Assembly (NCBI RefSeq): GCF_017875395.1
Contig: NZ_JAGGMO010000007.1
Location: 41,445-105,444, forward strand
Length of the DNA: 64,000 nt
Origin: Methanococcus voltae
GTDB lineage: Archaea; AGJL01; Methanococci; Methanococcales; Methanococcaceae
Direction: 5' to 3'
The position numbers were made by a program, and so were the translations under genes. The notes below the pieces were generated by a model, which ran no database searches, was not told where the DNA came from, and worked only from the letters and a program-made list of their open reading frames with translations. Positions 60,151 through 64,000 of this stretch are shown piece after piece. How positions within the stretch are numbered: position 1 is the stretch's first letter; each line of letters starts with the position of its first letter.

Positions 60151-61599
60151 ATGAAAATATTTAAGAAAAGAGATGCAGCAGGTATTATGCACGAATTGGG
60201 TCTATTAATGATGAGTATAGGTTCATTAATGATAGTACCAGGAATTTTTGCTGTATATTACTCTGAAAACTGGAGTATATTTGTAGTCCCTGCGTTAGCT
60301 TTTATATTATTGGGTTATTTAGTAAATAGATTTACCAAATCTATTCCTATAAAATTAAAGCATGCTATGGTAATATCTGCATTAGCGTGGCTTATGGCTT
60401 CTATGATGGGCGCAGTTCCATTAACTTTGAGTATAGACTATTTTGGATATATCGACGGCGTTTTTGAAAGTATGTCGGCTTGGACAACTACTGGATTTAG
60501 TATTATTAGTGACGTGGAATCTTTACCAAGGTCTGTCCAACTATGGAGGAGTTTGCAACAATGGGTTGGTGGCGTTGGTGTGCTTGTTATGGTTATATCA
60601 ATTTTATCCAAAGCAGGGGCTTCTGCATACTATCGGGCTGAAGCAAGAGAAGAGAAAATATTGCCAAGTACATTAGGCACTGTAAAAAAGATATGGCATA
60701 TCTACATTTTATACACTGTTTTAGGTATCTGTATGCTTTATATAAGTGGTCTAAATCTGTGGGATGCAATAAACATATGTATGTGTGGTATATCCACTGG
60801 CGGTATGAGTGTAAGCAATAGTAGTTTTCCTTATGGCGATGTAGCGAAACTAATTATGATAGCAATAATGTACATTGGAGGTGTTGTATCGTTCTCCGTA
60901 CACCACAATTTATTAACTGGTAAAGATGTACATGATATTCAAACAAAAGCATCGATACCAATATTAGCAATTTCTGCTTTAGTTTTGGTTCTTTCATCAG
61001 GAATATCTCCAATAGATGCTTTATTCACCATGGTTTCCGCTATGACGAGTACTGGATTCTCAACCGTTAGCATGGCAGGATTAAGCAATATCTCATTAGC
61101 GGTGGTTATTTTCGTAATGGTCATAGGTGGTGCTACAGGTACCACAACAGGTGGTATTAAACTAATGAGATTTTTAATAATGGGAAAAGCGTTCTATTAT
61201 AAATTAAAAGAATCTGTACTGCCTGCAGGTTCTGTGGTCTATAAAAAAATAGGTAAAAATATAATGTCGGGTAATTTAATCACTGACGCCTTTATAATAG
61301 GATTTGGTTATGTTGTTCACTATATAATGGCTAGTTTAATGTTAATATTCTTAGGCTACGACCCTTATAAATCCTTATTTGAGGCTGTTTCGATGGTGGC
61401 AAATATGGGTTTATCTGTAAATATTGTAAGTAGTGCTATGCACCCTTTAGCTAAATTAACGGGTATTATATCAATGTGGGTAGGTAGATTGGAAATAATC
61501 CCTGTTTACGTGCTTTTGATACTTCCTGCTTATTTAAAATTAAAGGATATGGGAAATAACTCTAAAAATGAAATAATTTGTCAAAAAAATAGGAAATAA
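60151..61599 (+). CDS. trkH: Trk/Ktr-type potassium uptake protein, TrkH
   Basis: 482 residues, a four-repeat membrane protein. Each repeat has a selectivity-filter glycine: WTTTGFSI, CGISTGGMSV, MTSTGFSTV and VANMGLSV. The N-terminal extra pair of helices fits TrkH rather than KtrB. The cytosolic RCK partner TrkA is not adjacent. GAGCGATAAT precedes the ATG. It converges with the flavoprotein gene. Confidence 0.95.
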   Translation: MKIFKKRDAAGIMHELGLLMMSIGSLMIVPGIFAVYYSENWSIFVVPALAFILLGYLVNRFTKSIPIKLKHAMVISALAWLMASMMGAVPLTLSIDYFGYIDGVFESMSAWTTTGFSIISDVESLPRSVQLWRSLQQWVGGVGVLVMVISILSKAGASAYYRAEAREEKILPSTLGTVKKIWHIYILYTVLGICMLYISGLNLWDAINICMCGISTGGMSVSNSSFPYGDVAKLIMIAIMYIGGVVSFSVHHNLLTGKDVHDIQTKASIPILAISALVLVLSSGISPIDALFTMVSAMTSTGFSTVSMAGLSNISLAVVIFVMVIGGATGTTTGGIKLMRFLIMGKAFYYKLKESVLPAGSVVYKKIGKNIMSGNLITDAFIIGFGYVVHYIMASLMLIFLGYDPYKSLFEAVSMVANMGLSVNIVSSAMHPLAKLTGIISMWVGRLEIIPVYVLLILPAYLKLKDMGNNSKNEIICQKNRK

Positions 61600-61699
61600 T
61601 TTAATAAATTTAATAAAATGAATTTGGAAATTTAACATATTGTATTTTCAAAACTTCCAATATATTTATTTTAATATTTTAATATTTTTTTATTTTTAA

Positions 61700-62281
61700 T
61701 TATTTATTGATTAATTTTAAAACTTCTGCTACCTTTTTACCAACGTTTTGAGCAGTCATTGTACCAAATTCGTCGTTTGCACAGTCCCCTGGTGTTGAAC
61801 CCCAACCTGTACCTCCATAATGAGCCGTTGGGAATTCGTCTGCAACTACAATCATAGATTGAATGTGCATGTAGTCATGAATTTGTCTTATGGTAGTTTC
61901 TTGACCACCATTTCTTGAAGCACCTACTGAAATAGCAGCTCCTACTTTATTTTTAAGTTTTCGGTTTGCACGTAATGACCTGGATCTATCCATTATCATT
62001 TTTAATTGAGCGGACACGCCACCGAAGTATACGGGGGAACCTAAGATTATACCATCGGCTTCATCCATTGAATCCACGATATCTTCTATATCATCTATGA
62101 TAATACAGTTTTCTCCTTTTTTACACATTTCACATGCGATACATGGATTTAATTCTAAACCAGCTAATGATATGAATTCTGTTTCAAAACCTAATTTTTC
62201 AGCTTCTTCTAATGCTTTTTTTACAAGATATGATGTATTACCTTCTTTTTTTGGTGAACCACTAATTCCTAATATTTTCAT
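61700..62281 (-). CDS. Iron-sulfur flavoprotein (Isf family)
   Basis: 193 residues with a flavodoxin-like FMN site (ISGSPKKEGNTSYLV at 5-19, GSPVYFGGVSAQ around 80) and the compact [4Fe-4S] motif CIACEMCKKGENC (CX2CX2CX5C, about 47-59) of methanogen Isf. Isf proteins transfer electrons from ferredoxin and reduce O2 or H2O2; that role is family knowledge. AAGGTTGAAAAA precedes the ATG. Confidence 0.92.
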   Translation of the reverse strand: MKILGISGSPKKEGNTSYLVKKALEEAEKLGFETEFISLAGLELNPCIACEMCKKGENCIIIDDIEDIVDSMDEADGIILGSPVYFGGVSAQLKMIMDRSRSLRANRKLKNKVGAAISVGASRNGGQETTIRQIHDYMHIQSMIVVADEFPTAHYGGTGWGSTPGDCANDEFGTMTAQNVGKKVAEVLKLINK

Positions 62282-62675
62282 TTTTTCAACCTTATTTATA
62301 TCGTTATTTTTATCTTTTATTTAATATTTTTAATATTTTTAATATTTTTTTAATATATCGTACTATTAATCATTTATTTTTAAGTATAATTTATTAATCT
62401 AATAATTATTCTATCATAATATTTTATTATTTATACTCTTTCATCTATTTATACACGGTTATTGATTAAAATTTAGTTTACTATATTTTTTATTTATTAA
62501 ATTATGCTTTAATAAACTGGTCATTACATTTTTATGTATCCACCCACCCAATATTACAATATCGATAATATATTATATCATAAACGACATATGTATGGTT
62601 AGTCATTATGTGACATGTATGACAATATATATTGCACGTTATATTACCCCTAAAAATAATAGTAACGGTGTTTTT
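62282..62675. other. Intergenic region upstream of the chemoreceptor gene
   Basis: 394 bp. TTAATATTT-type tandem repeats near 62320-62355, an isolated CCACCCACCC at 62541-62550, the direct repeat GACATATGTATG / GACATGTATG (62586-62597, 62612-62621) and a TATA box TATATATT at 62626-62633 in position to serve the chemoreceptor gene. No gene seen. Confidence 0.5.
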
Positions 62676-64000
62676 ATGGTAAAATTTAAAAAAATAAGTA
62701 CAAAATTGATAGTTTTGGCCGTAGTTGTAGCATTAGTCCCTTTAATTATATCAAGCGGTTCTTCTCTATCAACTTTACAAGGAAGCATGGCTACTCAAAC
62801 ACATGAGGCCTTAGTAAGTGATGTAAATCTTGCAGAATCTGTAATGGCCATTAAAATGGATTCTTTAAGTTCTTTAAATGATTATACCTCTAAAACATAT
62901 GGTATGATAAATTCTATAGAAAATAGAGACATTGATGATTTGAATAGCCGTATAAAAATTCTAAATCAAGGTTCAGATATTGATTTAATGGCAATAACTG
63001 ACAAAAATGGTAAAATTATTTCATCTAATATCAATAAGGATGTAGATGTATCTAATATATTGAATCAATTAATCCCTTCTGGAACAAATCATGGTCTTTT
63101 AAAACTATCCTCTAGTTTTATGAGCAATTTCCCAAAATCTAAAATAGATGGGGTTTCTGAAGGTATTGGTTTAGTAGCTATTGACCAAGTTTCCAAAGAT
63201 GGGCAAGTAATTGGTTATTTGGTTATGGTAAAAATAGTAAATAACGATGCAAGTATCGTTGATGAAATAAAATCCATTACAGGTAATGAAGTTACCGTAT
63301 TCATGGATAATGTAAGGGTATCTACAAGTATCTTAAACGGAGGTACTAGATTTGTAGGTACAAAATCTTCTGATGAAGTATATTCAGAAACTAAAGCGGG
63401 TAATACATACGATGGAGAGGCAAATATTAATGACGAAGACTATATAACTATTTACGAGCCATTACATGACGTAAATGGTAATTATATAGGTATGTTGTTT
63501 GTAGGCACTCCTAAAGCCACATATGCAAGTTTAATGAATCAATTAATGACACAATCAGTAATTGTTAGTTTATTGGGCTTATTAATTTCAGTGGCATTAG
63601 CATTCTTTATTAGTAAATCTATATCAAAACCAATGGCTTTATTAAAAGAAGGAGCTGAAAAATTTAGTCAAGGTGATTATAGCCATAGGGTTGTAGTTAA
63701 TACACACGATGAAACTCATGATTTGGCTGAATCCTTTAACGAAATGGCTGATAATGTAGTAGAATTAAATAAAACATTAGACCTGGATAAAGCTAAATTG
63801 GCTGAATTATTGCGAGAAATCAGTGAAGTAATGAATAAAGTTGCAGATGGTGACTTAACTGCTAGAATGGTTGAACATGAAGATAATAAAGGTCTAGATA
63901 AAGCTATAAACTCCGGAGTAATTAGCACCGGTGATTTGATTTCTGAACTCAAAGAGCAACTTAGTATCTTAGATAATGAAGTGCACAACATTAGAAAAGA
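62676..64000 (+). CDS. Methyl-accepting chemotaxis protein, partial (cut by window end)
   Basis: Open frame from the ATG at 62676 (site GGTGTTTTT) to the end, 441 codons visible. A membrane helix at about 9-29, an extracellular Cache-type sensor domain to about 285 (TDKNGKIISS, then YEPLHDVNGNYIGMLFVG, typical of single-Cache domains), a second membrane helix at about 293-312 and a HAMP domain (SISKPMALL...GDYSHRV), followed by a second HAMP-like stretch (MNKVADGDLTARM). The methylation and signalling domain must lie beyond the window. The ligand is not evident. Confidence 0.9.
   Translation, partial: MVKFKKISTKLIVLAVVVALVPLIISSGSSLSTLQGSMATQTHEALVSDVNLAESVMAIKMDSLSSLNDYTSKTYGMINSIENRDIDDLNSRIKILNQGSDIDLMAITDKNGKIISSNINKDVDVSNILNQLIPSGTNHGLLKLSSSFMSNFPKSKIDGVSEGIGLVAIDQVSKDGQVIGYLVMVKIVNNDASIVDEIKSITGNEVTVFMDNVRVSTSILNGGTRFVGTKSSDEVYSETKAGNTYDGEANINDEDYITIYEPLHDVNGNYIGMLFVGTPKATYASLMNQLMTQSVIVSLLGLLISVALAFFISKSISKPMALLKEGAEKFSQGDYSHRVVVNTHDETHDLAESFNEMADNVVELNKTLDLDKAKLAELLREISEVMNKVADGDLTARMVEHEDNKGLDKAINSGVISTGDLISELKEQLSILDNEVHNIRK

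Overview
This window looks like chromosomal DNA of a methanogenic archaeon of the genus Methanococcus, probably close to M. voltae. The DNA is very AT-rich. Most genes start behind archaeal GGTGA-type ribosome binding sites. The gene set is archaeal: glycerol-1-phosphate dehydrogenase, Rpb4, Spt5, SecE, topoisomerase VI subunit A, Pus10, Taw1, Dph2, archaeal riboflavin synthase and CTP-dependent riboflavin kinase. It also carries methanogen cofactor genes (a Mur-ligase-like protein that fits coenzyme F430 synthase, and a RimK-type ligase of the F420/tetrahydromethanopterin kind). The genus call is inference from gene content, base composition and the layout of the stable-RNA promoter and the tRNA/5S cluster. 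I see no integrated virus, insertion sequence or CRISPR array; this is mostly core genome with isolated accessory items.

Layout. 0-7 kb (minus strand): hemA, a precorrin-2 dehydrogenase-like gene, a glycosyltransferase, then the archaeal information cluster pus10-L21e-rpoF-DUF655. 7-12 kb: endonuclease Q, a small 2[4Fe-4S] ferredoxin, a CPA2 cation/proton antiporter, a CBS protein and pdxS. 12.5-13.6 kb: a stable-RNA cluster (tRNA-Thr, -Pro, -Tyr, then two perfect copies of tRNA-Lys/5S rRNA/tRNA-Asp) behind a classic Methanococcus box A/box B promoter. 13.9-20 kb: an HD phosphohydrolase, a cfbE-like gene, an ATP-grasp glutamate ligase, a site-2 protease and an XTP pyrophosphatase. 20-23 kb: a P1B-2 metal ATPase with its CadC-like ArsR repressor and a perfect 16-bp operator. 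23.1-23.3 kb: an isolated, comparatively GC-rich, highly foldable intergenic element with no ORF, the best candidate for an undescribed RNA. 23.5-40 kb: ppaC, a Na+/solute symporter, two small proteins, hemL, egsA, queC, nrdD, trm1, a CDC48 ATPase and the flavin cluster ribK-ribB-ribC. 40-50 kb: a nucleoside phosphorylase, Sua5, Dph2, ThiC, GuaAA, methionine aminopeptidase, a DRG GTPase, an ArsR regulator, MobB and Taw1. 50-64 kb: ApgM, Spt5, SecE, FtsZ, top6A, L11, purA, 2-phosphoglycerate kinase, TrkH, an iron-sulfur flavoprotein and the first part of a chemoreceptor.

How the genes connect. Tetrapyrrole supply (HemA, HemL, precorrin-2 dehydrogenase) feeds siroheme and F430, and the putative F430 synthase lies in the same window. 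RibK/RibB/RibC serve flavin and F420 synthesis. PdxS, ThiC and MobB serve other cofactors. Pus10, Trm1, Taw1, QueC and Sua5 are RNA-modification enzymes, and Dph2 modifies EF2. Many enzymes that work with a partner subunit appear here without it (Top6A, NrdD, PdxS, GuaAA, TrkH, Rpb4).

The most unusual structural signal is a set of inverted repeats placed on or just after stop codons. Stems of 8-13 bp contain or directly abut the stop codon of nrdD, rpoF, ribB, rpl11, pdxS, purA and top6A. Related stems follow DUF655, the antiporter and the nucleoside phosphorylase. Some are not followed by a U-tract, so they are not obviously plain terminators.
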